Shown here: piece after piece, positions 14,283 through 22,801 of the stretch
Layout: the number at the start of each line of letters is the position of its first letter
Position numbering within the stretch: position 1 is the stretch's first letter
IMG/VR virus record: IMGVR_UViG_3300035390_000051
Location: 1 to 36,274 of that record
Strand: one strand, 5' to 3'
Source of the DNA: a virus
Length of the DNA: 36,274 nt
Made by a program: the position numbers and the translations under genes
The notes under the pieces: model-generated
The model's database searches: none
What the model saw: only the letters and a program-made list of their open reading frames with translations
What the model was told of the DNA's origin: nothing

Positions 14283-15754
14283 TGGCAAAGCTTATTTCAT
14301 ACCAAAAAGCGTGGATCAACGACACCTCGCCCATCAAAATATGGGAAAAATCCCGGCGCATTGGTGCGTCATGGTGTGACGCAGCGGACAGCGCACTGGT
14401 CGCGGCCAAGGCTAAGGCAGATGGCGGCATGTCCACATATTACCTCTCCTACAACAAGGACATGACCAAACAGTATGTGAGTGACGTGGCTGATTGGGCC
14501 AAAAAATTCAGCCTTGTAGCCGGTGACATGGAAGAAATCGTGCTGGTGGACGAAGACAAGGACATCACCATTTTTCAGGTCCGCTTTGCTTCGGGTCACG
14601 TTGTGCAGGGACTGTCTTCCAACCCATCAAACCTGCGTTCAAAGCAGGGCCGGGTACGCATAGACGAGGCCGGGTTTGTTGAAAACCTGCGCGAACTGCT
14701 CAAGGCCGCTCTGGCCCTGATCATGTGGGGTGGCGATATTGCTCTTATTTCAACACATAATGGTGAAGACTCGGAATTCAATGAAATTGTGCAGGATGTT
14801 CGTGCCGGGAAACTCAACTATTCCCTGCATCGCACCACGCTTGATGATGCTCTTGGCCAAGGGCTGTACAAGGCGATTTGTCAGGCCAAAAAACAGGATT
14901 GGAGCCGGGAGGCCGAGCGTGCGTGGCGCGAGTCTCTTGTTGCGGATTACGGCGATGGAGCGGACGAAGAACTTTTTTGCATCCCTGCCAAGTCCGGCGG
15001 CGCATATCTTGTGCGCACCACGATTGAAGGCTGCATGGACTCGACGATCCCGGTCATTCGTTGGGAACCGCCAGCCAAGGATTTTGTAGATTGGCCGGAT
15101 ACGCAACGCCAGAGCGAAATGGAAGATTGGCTGGAAGAAAATGTCGGGCCACTGCTCGCAACCCTTGCCAACTGGCCCAGTTATTTCGGGGAGGATTTTG
15201 GGCGTCTTATCGACCTGACATGCATTTGGCCGATTCAGAGAAAACCGGATTTGAGCCACCACACCCCATTCATCCTTGAGCTTCGTGATTGTCCTTTTAC
15301 TCAACAAGAACAGGCCCTTTTTTATGTCGGTGAAAGGCTGCCACGTTTTTCCGGTGGCGCATTGGACAAGGGGGGCAACGGAGCCTTCCTCGCAGAACGC
15401 GCCCGTCAGAAATTTGGTCCAGAGATTATTGACGAGGTGACATTTCATGAAGCGTGGAACCTCGAAAACTGGCCTCCAGCCAAATCCGCGCTGGAAGATC
15501 GCACGGCAACACTCCCCAAAAATGATGACGTGCTGGATGATTTCAGGGCCGTCAAAAAGATCAAGGGTGTTCCCAAAATCCCCCGAGACGCACGGACAAA
15601 GGACCGCAAGGACAAAGGCAAGCGTCATGGCGATTCGGCCATCGCCTTTGTGCTGGCTTTGTCCGCCGCCCGGAAATTTGAGCCGGGTGATGATGATTGG
15701 GACTTCTGTACAGGCGGCGCAGGACGCACCGCCGGAATCATGAGAGGATACTGA
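14282..15754 (+). CDS. Large terminase subunit (Mu gp28-like)
   Basis: This 490-residue packaging motor has a deviant Walker A in 'WEKSRRIGASW' (residues 21-31), as is usual for gp28-type enzymes. Walker B is 'RVRIDEAG' (124-131) and a coupling motif 'ALISTHN' follows. The C-terminal RNase H-like nuclease shows 'YFGEDFGRLIDLT' and 'HGDSAIAFVLAL' with acidic residues for metal binding. It cuts headful units of DNA and pumps them into the prohead through the portal, whose gene overlaps by one base. Confidence 0.93.
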   Translation: MAKLISYQKAWINDTSPIKIWEKSRRIGASWCDAADSALVAAKAKADGGMSTYYLSYNKDMTKQYVSDVADWAKKFSLVAGDMEEIVLVDEDKDITIFQVRFASGHVVQGLSSNPSNLRSKQGRVRIDEAGFVENLRELLKAALALIMWGGDIALISTHNGEDSEFNEIVQDVRAGKLNYSLHRTTLDDALGQGLYKAICQAKKQDWSREAERAWRESLVADYGDGADEELFCIPAKSGGAYLVRTTIEGCMDSTIPVIRWEPPAKDFVDWPDTQRQSEMEDWLEENVGPLLATLANWPSYFGEDFGRLIDLTCIWPIQRKPDLSHHTPFILELRDCPFTQQEQALFYVGERLPRFSGGALDKGGNGAFLAERARQKFGPEIIDEVTFHEAWNLENWPPAKSALEDRTATLPKNDDVLDDFRAVKKIKGVPKIPRDARTKDRKDKGKRHGDSAIAFVLALSAARKFEPGDDDWDFCTGGAGRTAGIMRGY

Positions 15755-17283
15755 TGCCAACAATATACGACCACAAAGGCAACGCCATAAATTTCGAGTC
15801 ACCGTCCCTCGACCTGACCACCGAATTTGCCACGCGACTTGCAGCCGGTGCGGACGTGGGCAGCTTCCTTGGGAAGCTCCCTGATCCTGACCCCGTATTG
15901 CTCAAGCGCGGGGACTCGGCGGACGTGCTTGAGGACCTGACCGCTGACGATCAAGTCTGCATGGCGATCCAGAACCGCAAGCTTCGGGTGTTGAACAAAC
16001 AGGATTACGAGTTCTCGCCAGGGCAGGCCAAGGGCAAGGACGTGTCCACCGATGCCGCCCGACTCTGTGATGATCTGGTAGCCGATCTTGAAGCGATCAA
16101 CCTGCGCAACGTGTTCAGTTGCATGCTTGACGCGCCATTTTATGGCCTGACCGTGCTGGAACTTATATGGGAGCCGGATGGTGGACGGCTTCGACTGGCA
16201 GACATCGTTGCCAAGCCGCGCAAGTGGTTTGGATTTGACGACAACAATAGTCCCATCTTTTGCGGCAATACCCAAGCGGAAGATCAACGTTTGCCAATCG
16301 GCAAGTTCGTTCTGGTCCGGCACTTTCCGACCTTCGAGAATCCCTATGGCTTGCGTTTGCTTTCGCGTTGTCTCTGGCCTGTGGCCTTCAAGCGCGGCGG
16401 CATCGAATTCCTGACCAGATTTTGTGAAAAATTCGGTATGCCGTGGGTACTTGCCAAGGCTCCGCGCAATGCGGATCGTGCTGACCGAATGAACATGGCC
16501 AATGACCTTGCGTCCATGGTTCAGGATGCCGTGGCCGTGTTGCCGGGTGGCGCGGAAGTGGAACTTGCCAGCGCATCTGGCAAGGCGGGCGACCTGCACG
16601 AAAGTTATCTCCGGCGTTGGGACAAAGCCATATCCAAGGTGCTCATGGGACAGACGTTGACCGCCGAAATGGATGGAAGCGGTAGTCGTGCGGCCAGCGA
16701 AACCCATTACAGCGTGTCCGAGGACATGGCCGAAGCCGATCAATTCCTCGTAAGCAGTGCCATGAACGACATCGCGCTCATTTACCGCAACGTGAACGCC
16801 CCGGCTGGCGTCATGGCTTCAGTCTTTGCCTACAACGAACCGGAAGACTACGGAGCGCAAGCCGAACTCGACACCAAGTTGCACAGCGTGGGCGTCCGCT
16901 TCACCAAATGCCACTTTTCCCGCCGCTACGGATTGGATGAAGATGAATTCGATTTGGATGAGGCAACACAGCCAGCCGAAGAAGAACTCCCGGCAGACCA
17001 TTCCGCCTTTATCGAATTTGCCGATATCAACGCCGCCCAGGACATAGTTGATCAAGCCGTGGCTGACATCATTCCCCAGGCCATCAAGGCCAATGCGAAT
17101 ATTGCCACCCAAATTGAGAAAATAGTGCGGTCCGCTGAATCATTCGAGGACATGCAGATCATGCTGGCCGAACTGCTTGGGCAGGACGTTGAAGAGGATG
17201 AGTTGACCGAACTTGTGAGCCGAATCGCGCTCAACGCGGCAGCCTTTGGCACCATGTCCGCCCAGGAGGACGCAAATGGCTGA
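15754..17283 (+). CDS. Portal protein (Mu gp29-like, DUF935)
   Basis: The ATG at 15754 gives 509 residues, overlapping the terminase stop. Sequence such as 'QVCMAIQNRKLRVLNKQDYE', 'FYGLTVLELIWEPDGG' and 'RFCEKFGMPWVLAKAPRNAD' fits the DUF935 portal family. The protein forms the ring at the head vertex for DNA entry and tail attachment. The C-terminus is acidic. An upstream in-frame start at 15697 would overlap terminase deeply and was not used. Confidence 0.93.
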   Translation: MPTIYDHKGNAINFESPSLDLTTEFATRLAAGADVGSFLGKLPDPDPVLLKRGDSADVLEDLTADDQVCMAIQNRKLRVLNKQDYEFSPGQAKGKDVSTDAARLCDDLVADLEAINLRNVFSCMLDAPFYGLTVLELIWEPDGGRLRLADIVAKPRKWFGFDDNNSPIFCGNTQAEDQRLPIGKFVLVRHFPTFENPYGLRLLSRCLWPVAFKRGGIEFLTRFCEKFGMPWVLAKAPRNADRADRMNMANDLASMVQDAVAVLPGGAEVELASASGKAGDLHESYLRRWDKAISKVLMGQTLTAEMDGSGSRAASETHYSVSEDMAEADQFLVSSAMNDIALIYRNVNAPAGVMASVFAYNEPEDYGAQAELDTKLHSVGVRFTKCHFSRRYGLDEDEFDLDEATQPAEEELPADHSAFIEFADINAAQDIVDQAVADIIPQAIKANANIATQIEKIVRSAESFEDMQIMLAELLGQDVEEDELTELVSRIALNAAAFGTMSAQEDANG

Positions 17284-17485
17284 TGAATGTGACAACGCCC
17301 AAGCCGTAGAGGCTCTTCATCTCAAAATAGCTTTGAAAAACGCAGGTTCATCCACATTACAACGGGAATCTCTGCATTACTGCGAAGAATGCGACGAACC
17401 GATTCCTGAAGCCCGCCGTCAAGCCGTCCCCGGCGTCCGGTTGTGCGTGGATTGTCAGGAGGACACAGATGCCTGTCACAATTGA
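17276..17485 (+). CDS. TraR/DksA-like C4 zinc-finger protein
   Basis: This 69-residue protein overlaps the portal gene by 8 bases and the MuF gene by 17. The C-terminal zinc finger is 'CEECDEPIPEARRQAVPGVR' followed by 'CVDC', the DksA/TraR signature. TraR-type proteins bind in the RNA polymerase secondary channel and mimic DksA with ppGpp. Being expressed with the head genes, it might tune host or phage transcription late in infection. No acidic coiled-coil tip as in full DksA is present, so it is TraR-sized. Confidence 0.87.
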   Translation: MADECDNAQAVEALHLKIALKNAGSSTLQRESLHYCEECDEPIPEARRQAVPGVRLCVDCQEDTDACHN

Positions 17486-18752
17486 ACCACTCGCACCTGC
17501 TGAAGCCATTAACTACTGGAAGGGCAAGGCCCCGGTTTCCACCGCCGATTTCGAGCGCATGGACACCGCTGCCCGCAGCCGCGCCTTTGCCGTGTCAGGC
17601 CTTGCAAAGATGGATCAGGTCGGCAGCATGCATGCCGCCATAGGCAAGGCCATTGAGAACGGCGAAACTCTGGCCGATTTCAAGGGTCGCATTGGCGACA
17701 TCATTGATCAACAGGGCTGGACCGGAAAAAAGGCATGGCGGGTTGAAAACATCTTTCGCACCAACGTGCAGAGTGCGTACATGGCAGGCCGCTATCAGCA
17801 AATGAAACGGGTCGCCAAATCACGCCCGTATTGGATGCTTGTTGCTGTTCGTGACCGGCGCACAAGGCAAACCCACCTTGCCGTGGACGGTCTGGTTTAC
17901 CCGTACGATCACCCCTTCTGGCAGACATGGTATCCGCCCAACGGCTTTGCCTGCCGGTGCGTGGTGGTCACGCTTTCGGAACGACAGGTCAAGTCGCGTG
18001 GCCTCAAGGTACAGACGGAAATCCCCGACACCATCCGCGTGATCGATCCCGAGACCGGCATGGAATCTTTTGTGACGCCTATCCCGGACAAGGGATGGGC
18101 CACCAACGTGGGCGAAGACTGGATGAGCGGCCTTGCCCCGTCCGAACTGGACAGTGAACCGGTAAACGTATCTGCCAAGGCTTTGTGTCGATCAGGGGAT
18201 CATGCGGCAGGCCCCGTGTGCAGGCCGCCGCTCACGGAAATCGATCGCCGTCATATCGTTGAAATCGACGAAAAGCATGACCTCTTGAGTAAGAATCTCA
18301 GCAAAGAGGAACATGTTCTCGCCTTCCTCAAGGAATTCGGTTTGCGCTCATTGAGCGACAGCAAACTTCACACGGTTCAGGGCGGCTATCCGGTCGTCAT
18401 CAATCAATGGCTGTTCAAGGACAAATCCACCGGAGAATTCAAGAGAACATGGTCCGACAAAGGGCCATACATGAAGCTTCTGGCCCGGACCATTCAGAAT
18501 CCCTACGAGGTCTGGTGGCAGCCTGTCGAAATCGGGAAAAACCGAAGGACAGTGTACGCGCTTCGGATGATTCGCATGTTTGCCCAGTCCGAAAAAAAGG
18601 ACATCGGAGGCTATTGCTCGTTCAGTCTTCTGGGTCGTCACTGGCACGGAGCCACAACGTTCATGCCCAAGGCTGGGCGCAGCGAGAAAGCGATTCTGGA
18701 ATACCTGGAAAGACAAAGAGGCGGGATTCTCGTCTATCGGGAACAGCTTTAG
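17469..18752 (+). CDS. MuF-type minor head protein (Mu gp30) with C-terminal PBECR-like nuclease domain
   Basis: This 427-residue protein has two parts. Residues 1-190 are the MuF head-morphogenesis domain ('IFRTNVQSAYMAGRYQQM', 'RPYWMLVAVRDRRTRQTHLA', 'WYPPNGFACRCVVVTLSE'), which joins the portal region and can be packaged in the head. Residues about 285-427 resemble the phage-barnase/EndoU/colicin-E5/D/RelE-like nuclease fold (PBECR): 'NPYEVWWQPVEIGKNRRTVY' with a final 'YLERQRGGILVY'. Such fusions are known polymorphic-toxin layouts in MuF proteins. No immunity gene is evident beside it. The start overlaps the zinc-finger gene. Confidence 0.85.
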   Translation: MPVTIEPLAPAEAINYWKGKAPVSTADFERMDTAARSRAFAVSGLAKMDQVGSMHAAIGKAIENGETLADFKGRIGDIIDQQGWTGKKAWRVENIFRTNVQSAYMAGRYQQMKRVAKSRPYWMLVAVRDRRTRQTHLAVDGLVYPYDHPFWQTWYPPNGFACRCVVVTLSERQVKSRGLKVQTEIPDTIRVIDPETGMESFVTPIPDKGWATNVGEDWMSGLAPSELDSEPVNVSAKALCRSGDHAAGPVCRPPLTEIDRRHIVEIDEKHDLLSKNLSKEEHVLAFLKEFGLRSLSDSKLHTVQGGYPVVINQWLFKDKSTGEFKRTWSDKGPYMKLLARTIQNPYEVWWQPVEIGKNRRTVYALRMIRMFAQSEKKDIGGYCSFSLLGRHWHGATTFMPKAGRSEKAILEYLERQRGGILVYREQL

Positions 18753-18867
18753 AGGGCCGGACCCTAAAGCAACCTGTCACAGCTCTGATCCCTCCCCGGT
18801 GGGCCTGTGTCAGCGCGGTTGTTCTCGATACACATACAATAACCATAAACAAGCAGAGGGTCAACTC

Positions 18868-19737
18868 ATGAGCAAATGGACCAACATCTTCAAGACAGGA
18901 ACCCACACGGACAGTTCCGGCCGCACCCGGACATGGACCGATGGAGACCTTGACCGCATCACCGGGAATTACAACCAGCGCACCGAAGATGCGCCAGTGG
19001 TGTTCGGCCATCCCAAGGGAAACGATCCGGCGCAGGGCTGGATCAAGGAGGTCAAAAACGAAGACGGAATTTTGCAAGCACAGTTTGCACAGGTTTCGGA
19101 CACAGCCCGCGAAGCTATGGATAATGGAGGCTACAAATACGGCAGTCTCAGCCTGACACCCGAGTTGAAAATCCGCCATTTCGGTCTGCTTGGCGCAGTC
19201 CCCCCGGCGATAAAGGGATTGGGCCGCGTTGAGTTTCAGGACGAAGGTGGACTGACCGTGGACATCAATTTCAACGAGCCGGACATTCCGGCAGACCCGC
19301 CGGGAAAACCGGCACCGGAGGACCCCGACATGACCAAGGAACTGGAAGACAAACTTGCCAAGGCGGAAAAGAACGCCGCCGATGAAAAAACGGCACGCGA
19401 AAAGGCCGAAGCCGACCTGAAGGCCAAGGACGAAGAAACTGTCAAACAAGAAGCCGAACGTCGCACAGCGGATACCACTGCCAAAGTGGACAAGCTCGTC
19501 GAAGACGGCAAACTCCTGCCCGCCGACAAGCCCAAGGTCCTCGCCTTCTGCGAAGCCCTGGACGGCGAGGACGGCAGCAAGGAAATGAGTTTCAGCGCGG
19601 ACGAAGGCAAGAAACCGCTGACCGACCACTTCCTGAATTTCATGGCTGAAGCCAAGGGCCACGGCCTGCTGAATGAGTTCAACGCCCCGTCCGATAATGA
19701 CGATGCGGTGACCGACGACTTGACCCAGTACGTTTAA
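18868..19737 (+). CDS. Capsid protease/scaffold protein (Mu gpI/Z-like)
   Basis: The ATG at 18868 follows AGAGGG; the frame upstream is non-coding spacer. Of 289 residues the first 130 resemble the Mu gpI protease ('WTDGDLDRITGNYNQR', 'APVVFGHPKGNDPAQGW', 'GGYKYGSLSLTPEL'), with His and Ser as candidate catalytic residues. The rest is a Lys/Glu/Ala-rich coiled coil (about 155-215) typical of scaffold. One gene thus supplies prohead protease and internal scaffold. Confidence 0.88.
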   Translation: MSKWTNIFKTGTHTDSSGRTRTWTDGDLDRITGNYNQRTEDAPVVFGHPKGNDPAQGWIKEVKNEDGILQAQFAQVSDTAREAMDNGGYKYGSLSLTPELKIRHFGLLGAVPPAIKGLGRVEFQDEGGLTVDINFNEPDIPADPPGKPAPEDPDMTKELEDKLAKAEKNAADEKTAREKAEADLKAKDEETVKQEAERRTADTTAKVDKLVEDGKLLPADKPKVLAFCEALDGEDGSKEMSFSADEGKKPLTDHFLNFMAEAKGHGLLNEFNAPSDNDDAVTDDLTQYV

Positions 19738-19749
19738 GGAGAACCACCC

Positions 19750-20106
19750 ATGCCCATATCCGGCAATCTCGGCACCATCAGTGCCGGGGGCGAACGCGCC
19801 CATACCGACCATCATCCCGCCATCACCGGTTCTGCTTCGGTAAAGGCGGACAACGGCGAATATCCCATCGGCCTCATCGTCAAGGAAGACGCGAACGGCG
19901 ATCTGGTGCCTTACACCGGTACCGACGACACAGATGATCCCGTGGCCGTAGTCGATGAACCCGTCAACACTGCCGACGATTCCCCGGCCTTTGTCCTGCG
20001 TCACGGCACAGTCCGCAGGGACTTGCTCAAGATCAAGGCGGAAGGCGATCCGGCCACCTCGGCTGACATCAAGAAACTTGGAACCATCGGCATCTTTGCC
20101 GTCTAA
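19750..20106 (+). CDS. Head decoration protein (Mu gp33-like)
   Basis: This 118-residue protein lies between scaffold and capsid genes. It is beta-rich and Asp-rich ('GEYPIGLIVKEDANGDLVPY', 'AFVLRHGTVRRDLLKI'), like lambda gpD-type or Mu head decoration proteins that stabilise the expanded capsid. AAGGAG precedes the ATG. Confidence 0.8.
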   Translation: MPISGNLGTISAGGERAHTDHHPAITGSASVKADNGEYPIGLIVKEDANGDLVPYTGTDDTDDPVAVVDEPVNTADDSPAFVLRHGTVRRDLLKIKAEGDPATSADIKKLGTIGIFAV

Positions 20107-20118
20107 GGAGTGACCCGA

Positions 20119-21102
20119 ATGTTTACCCAACTCAAGGGCATTTTCTCCCCGCAGGCTGTTGCCCAGCACCTCAAGGGGCTGCCCAAGATCAAGACCACCA
20201 TCATGGACAGTTGTTTCCCCGGACGCGTGCAGAAACCGTTCGCCCTGGTGGGAATTAACGACATCCTTGATATCGTGGGGACGGCCCCGGTCATTCGGCG
20301 CGGAGGCCTGTCCACTCCCGTGGGCGCAGGCAATGTGACCATAAGCATGATCGAGCCGCTGCCCGTCAAGCCGTCCAAGGACATCACCGGCCAGGACCTG
20401 AACAACCTGCGCATGATCCTGGACCAAAGGGCAAGCCTTGACGCGTGGACCCGAGACACCATCGCCCATTTGCGCGACACCTGCCGTTTTACCACCGAAG
20501 CCATCGCGGCCACTGCCCTGACCGGAACCATCAGCTGGCCCGTCAAGCTCGACTCCGGCGACTGGGACACTTACGTCGTGGAATTCGGAACACCCCATCG
20601 TGTCAATCCTGCCAAGCTGTTTACCGCAGACGGCATCAAGGTTGCGGATGTCTATGAAATTCTTTCCGACATGGAAACAGCCATTCAGGACGGCGGCTAC
20701 GGCGGCGATATCGAGTTTCTTGCTGGCAAGGCGGCATATCAGGCCATTTACGGCATTGTGGAAGACTACAAGTCCACGGCCAAGCTCAAGGTATCCATCG
20801 AAGCAGGCGTGATCGATGTCGGCGGTTACAAGGTCAGGAAGATGTCCGAAAAATACCGCAATCCGCATACCGGTTCCATGGTTGCCAAGGTACCTGCCGG
20901 TGAGATCGTGGCCTACGCCAAGGATGCACCGGCCAAGGTCATTTACTGCGCCCTGGACGATGTTGACGCCAAGCTCCAGCCGTATCCGTTTTTTCCCAAA
21001 CCCGTGACACTTCCCGAAGGCAACGGCTACCGAATCATCGGCCAGAGCAAGCCGCTTCCGGCCCGTTCTCCAAAGTCCATTTGCTGGTCGAAAGTCATTT
21101 AA
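20119..21102 (+). CDS. Major capsid protein (Mu gpT-like)
   Basis: The ATG at 20119 lies 8 bases after AAGGAG; the GTG at 20110 is part of that site and was rejected. The 327-residue protein fits a HK97-fold major head protein by gene position and features such as 'GLSTPVGAGNVTISMIEPLP', 'GQDLNNLRMILDQRASLDAW' and a C-terminal 'YCALDDVDAKLQPYPFFPKP'. It makes the icosahedral shell. A strong hairpin follows 9 bases after the stop. Confidence 0.88.
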   Translation: MFTQLKGIFSPQAVAQHLKGLPKIKTTIMDSCFPGRVQKPFALVGINDILDIVGTAPVIRRGGLSTPVGAGNVTISMIEPLPVKPSKDITGQDLNNLRMILDQRASLDAWTRDTIAHLRDTCRFTTEAIAATALTGTISWPVKLDSGDWDTYVVEFGTPHRVNPAKLFTADGIKVADVYEILSDMETAIQDGGYGGDIEFLAGKAAYQAIYGIVEDYKSTAKLKVSIEAGVIDVGGYKVRKMSEKYRNPHTGSMVAKVPAGEIVAYAKDAPAKVIYCALDDVDAKLQPYPFFPKPVTLPEGNGYRIIGQSKPLPARSPKSICWSKVI

Positions 21103-21111
21103 CACCAAAAC

Positions 21112-21145
21112 GCGCCCTGCCGCATTTAACCATCCGGCAGGGCGC
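21112..21145 (+). other. 11-bp stem hairpin after the capsid gene
   Basis: GCGCCCTGCCG (21112-21122) pairs with CGGCAGGGCGC (21135-21145) around a 12-base loop. No U-run follows. A strong hairpin behind the most expressed structural gene could protect its mRNA 3' end or act as a partial terminator that lowers tail gene expression. Confidence 0.7.
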
Positions 21146-21167
21146 ATCATACGGGTCACATCACTGG

Positions 21168-21189
21168 AACTAGTCTAAAACTAGTCCAA
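21168..21189 (+). repeat. Two tandem 11-bp repeats with ACTAGT core
   Basis: AACTAGTCTAA is followed directly by AACTAGTCCAA (10 of 11 identical). Each copy holds the palindrome ACTAGT. The pair lies in the gap between capsid and Gp36 genes, after the hairpin. One helical turn of spacing would suit a protein site, but no function can be assigned. Confidence 0.55.
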
Positions 21190-21209
21190 AACGCGAATGA
21201 GAGGCAACT

Positions 21210-21635
21210 GTGTACTGCGAGAGAGCCGACCTGACCGATTATGTACTTGAGGCATATTTGGTTGCCGCCGAAGAACAGACCGCCGGAATCGTCGAAAAGA
21301 CCATCCGCAACGTGTCCGGCGAAATCGACGATGCCCTCCGCGCACGGTTCGAGCTGCCGCTCCTCCAGACCCCGGACACCCTCAAACGGATTGCCTCCGT
21401 CATGGTCGCCTATCGGGTCGTGGGCGGTATCACCTCGCTCATGAATTCCGAAGGTGGGTCCAATAACGATTGGATACCAATTCAGACTCAGTACAAACAG
21501 GCAATCAAAGACCTCGAATCCATTCGTGACGGCAAGTTGAACATTGGCCTCAAGGAATTGGGGCAGGAAGCCCGCTCCGATGAATCTCTCATCGTCAAGA
21601 CCAGAAAACCCACCATTGACATGGGAGGCTGGTAA
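21210..21635 (+). CDS. Gp36-family head-tail connector (DUF1320)
   Basis: The GTG start at 21210 follows GAGAGGCA. The 141-residue protein begins 'YCERADLTDYVLEAYLVAAE' and continues with a helical bundle ('ALRARFELPLLQTPDTLKRI'), as expected for Mu gp36/DUF1320, which resembles HK97 gp6-like connectors under the portal. Its stop overlaps the next ATG. Confidence 0.85.
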   Translation: MYCERADLTDYVLEAYLVAAEEQTAGIVEKTIRNVSGEIDDALRARFELPLLQTPDTLKRIASVMVAYRVVGGITSLMNSEGGSNNDWIPIQTQYKQAIKDLESIRDGKLNIGLKELGQEARSDESLIVKTRKPTIDMGGW

Positions 21636-22081
21636 TGGGCGGCACAAGTTTCAAACTGAACTGGGGCGGCATGGATCGCATGATCGGCACCGCCGTCACC
21701 AAGGCCTCGCAAAGCAAGGCGGCCATGGAAGAAATTGGTGAAATGCTGACCTCATCCACGGTAGAACGGTTCAGCACGTCCACGGCCCCGGACGGAACCA
21801 AGTGGCCCGTCTCGCAGCGCGCCGAAAATGAAGGCGGCAAGACTCTGGTGAACAAAGGACGTCTGCGCGGTTCCATCGGCTACGAAGCCAGCCCTGACCA
21901 GATAGTTGTGGGCAGCAACGTTGTCTATGCCCGCATCCACCAACTGGGCGGCGAAACAGGACGCGGCCACGCTGTCACGCTCCCCGAACGCCCCTACATC
22001 GGCATTTCCGAAGACGACATAGATGAAGCCCGCGCAATCCTTTCGGATCATCTGATCGGGGTGCTTGGAGGCTCCAAGTGA
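21635..22081 (+). CDS. Virion morphogenesis protein (Mu gpG-like)
   Basis: This 148-residue protein carries the pattern 'STAPDGTKWPVSQRAENEGG', 'LVNKGRLRGSIGYEA', 'VGSNVVYARIHQLGGETGRG' and 'LPERPYIGISEDD', typical of phage virion morphogenesis (tail completion) proteins. In Mu, gene G lies near gene F; here it lies after gp36, a rearranged order. It overlaps the next gene by 4 bases. Confidence 0.87.
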   Translation: MGGTSFKLNWGGMDRMIGTAVTKASQSKAAMEEIGEMLTSSTVERFSTSTAPDGTKWPVSQRAENEGGKTLVNKGRLRGSIGYEASPDQIVVGSNVVYARIHQLGGETGRGHAVTLPERPYIGISEDDIDEARAILSDHLIGVLGGSK

Positions 22082-22617
22082 GACAGATCGCCACCGACAT
22101 CATCACAGCCGCAGCCGTTGCCGCTGGCCTGCCCGAATCCTCAGTCATGATCGCGCCTGACAAGGACGGCATTACACTTCCAAAACGCCGCGTCGATATT
22201 TCCTATCTGGCCGAACAGTACAACCGAACCGGACGGCCCGTGCGCAAAAGGCCAACCCCCGGCAAGGAAAAGACGCACCGCACGTTGAGCCGTGAAAAGC
22301 ATGCCATGCGCCTACCTGTACGCGCCGCGATCCGCGCCGACGACGAGGCATGGCTCAAGGACTTTTCCAGCCGCTTTATTGTGGCATTACCCAAACATTT
22401 TACCGATGGGAACGGGAATACAGTCAAGGTTTCCGTGGAAAAAGCCGAGTACGGCGGATTCACGAAAAAGGCCGTGGAAGTCTTCAAGAAACGATCAAAG
22501 ACCTTTCATATTACGTTCACCGGCATGACCACTATCGAAAACGAGATCCCGCTCATCAAGAGCGTGACCATTACCCCCAAATACAGGGAGGCAAGCAATG
22601 AGCAAGAACAAGACTAA
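22078..22617 (+). CDS. Tail completion/terminator-like protein (Mu gp37 position)
   Basis: The GTG start at 22078 overlaps the upstream stop (GTGA). The 179-residue protein is mixed alpha/beta ('AWLKDFSSRFIVALPKHFTD', 'VSVEKAEYGGFTKKAVEVFK', 'FHITFTGMTTIENEIPLIKS'). Size and place just before the sheath gene suggest a tail terminator or completion protein joining head and tail. Family recognition is by position more than by motif. Confidence 0.68.
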   Translation: MRQIATDIITAAAVAAGLPESSVMIAPDKDGITLPKRRVDISYLAEQYNRTGRPVRKRPTPGKEKTHRTLSREKHAMRLPVRAAIRADDEAWLKDFSSRFIVALPKHFTDGNGNTVKVSVEKAEYGGFTKKAVEVFKKRSKTFHITFTGMTTIENEIPLIKSVTITPKYREASNEQEQD

Positions 22618-22792
22618 GGCCCCGCTGATGCCCGTTGAAACACTGGCCGAAGAAGCAAGAATCCCGACATGGGAACTTGCTGCACTTCGTCAGGCAGCAC
22701 GCTGGGCAGATGGCAAACAGGTCACCCAGGGCGAGTTTGATATCGCGCTGGAGAACCTGCGCAACCGCCCCCAGGGCGGCGGCACAATTTAG
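22598..22792 (+). CDS. Small protein before the tail sheath, unknown
   Basis: This 64-residue protein has AGGGAGG before its ATG and overlaps the upstream gene by 20 bases. Sequence 'VETLAEEARIPTWELAALRQ', 'QVTQGEFDIALENLRNRPQG' is helical. Similar short proteins stand at this place in transposable prophages of Desulfovibrio-like hosts, as far as I recall. No function known. Confidence 0.65.
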   Translation: MSKNKTKAPLMPVETLAEEARIPTWELAALRQAARWADGKQVTQGEFDIALENLRNRPQGGGTI

Positions 22793-22801
22793 GGGGGAAT
22801 C

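Noticed and set aside
18753-18867. Possible gene or promoter in the gap between the MuF and protease genes
   Set aside because: Frames here only continue from other genes without their own start sites. TACAAT near 18835 has no -35 box at proper distance.
18661-21159. An 832-codon open frame on the minus strand opposite the scaffold and capsid genes
   Set aside because: It is antisense to three well-supported structural genes, has no ribosome-binding site or recognisable domain, and reflects the G+C-rich codon pattern of the plus-strand genes.
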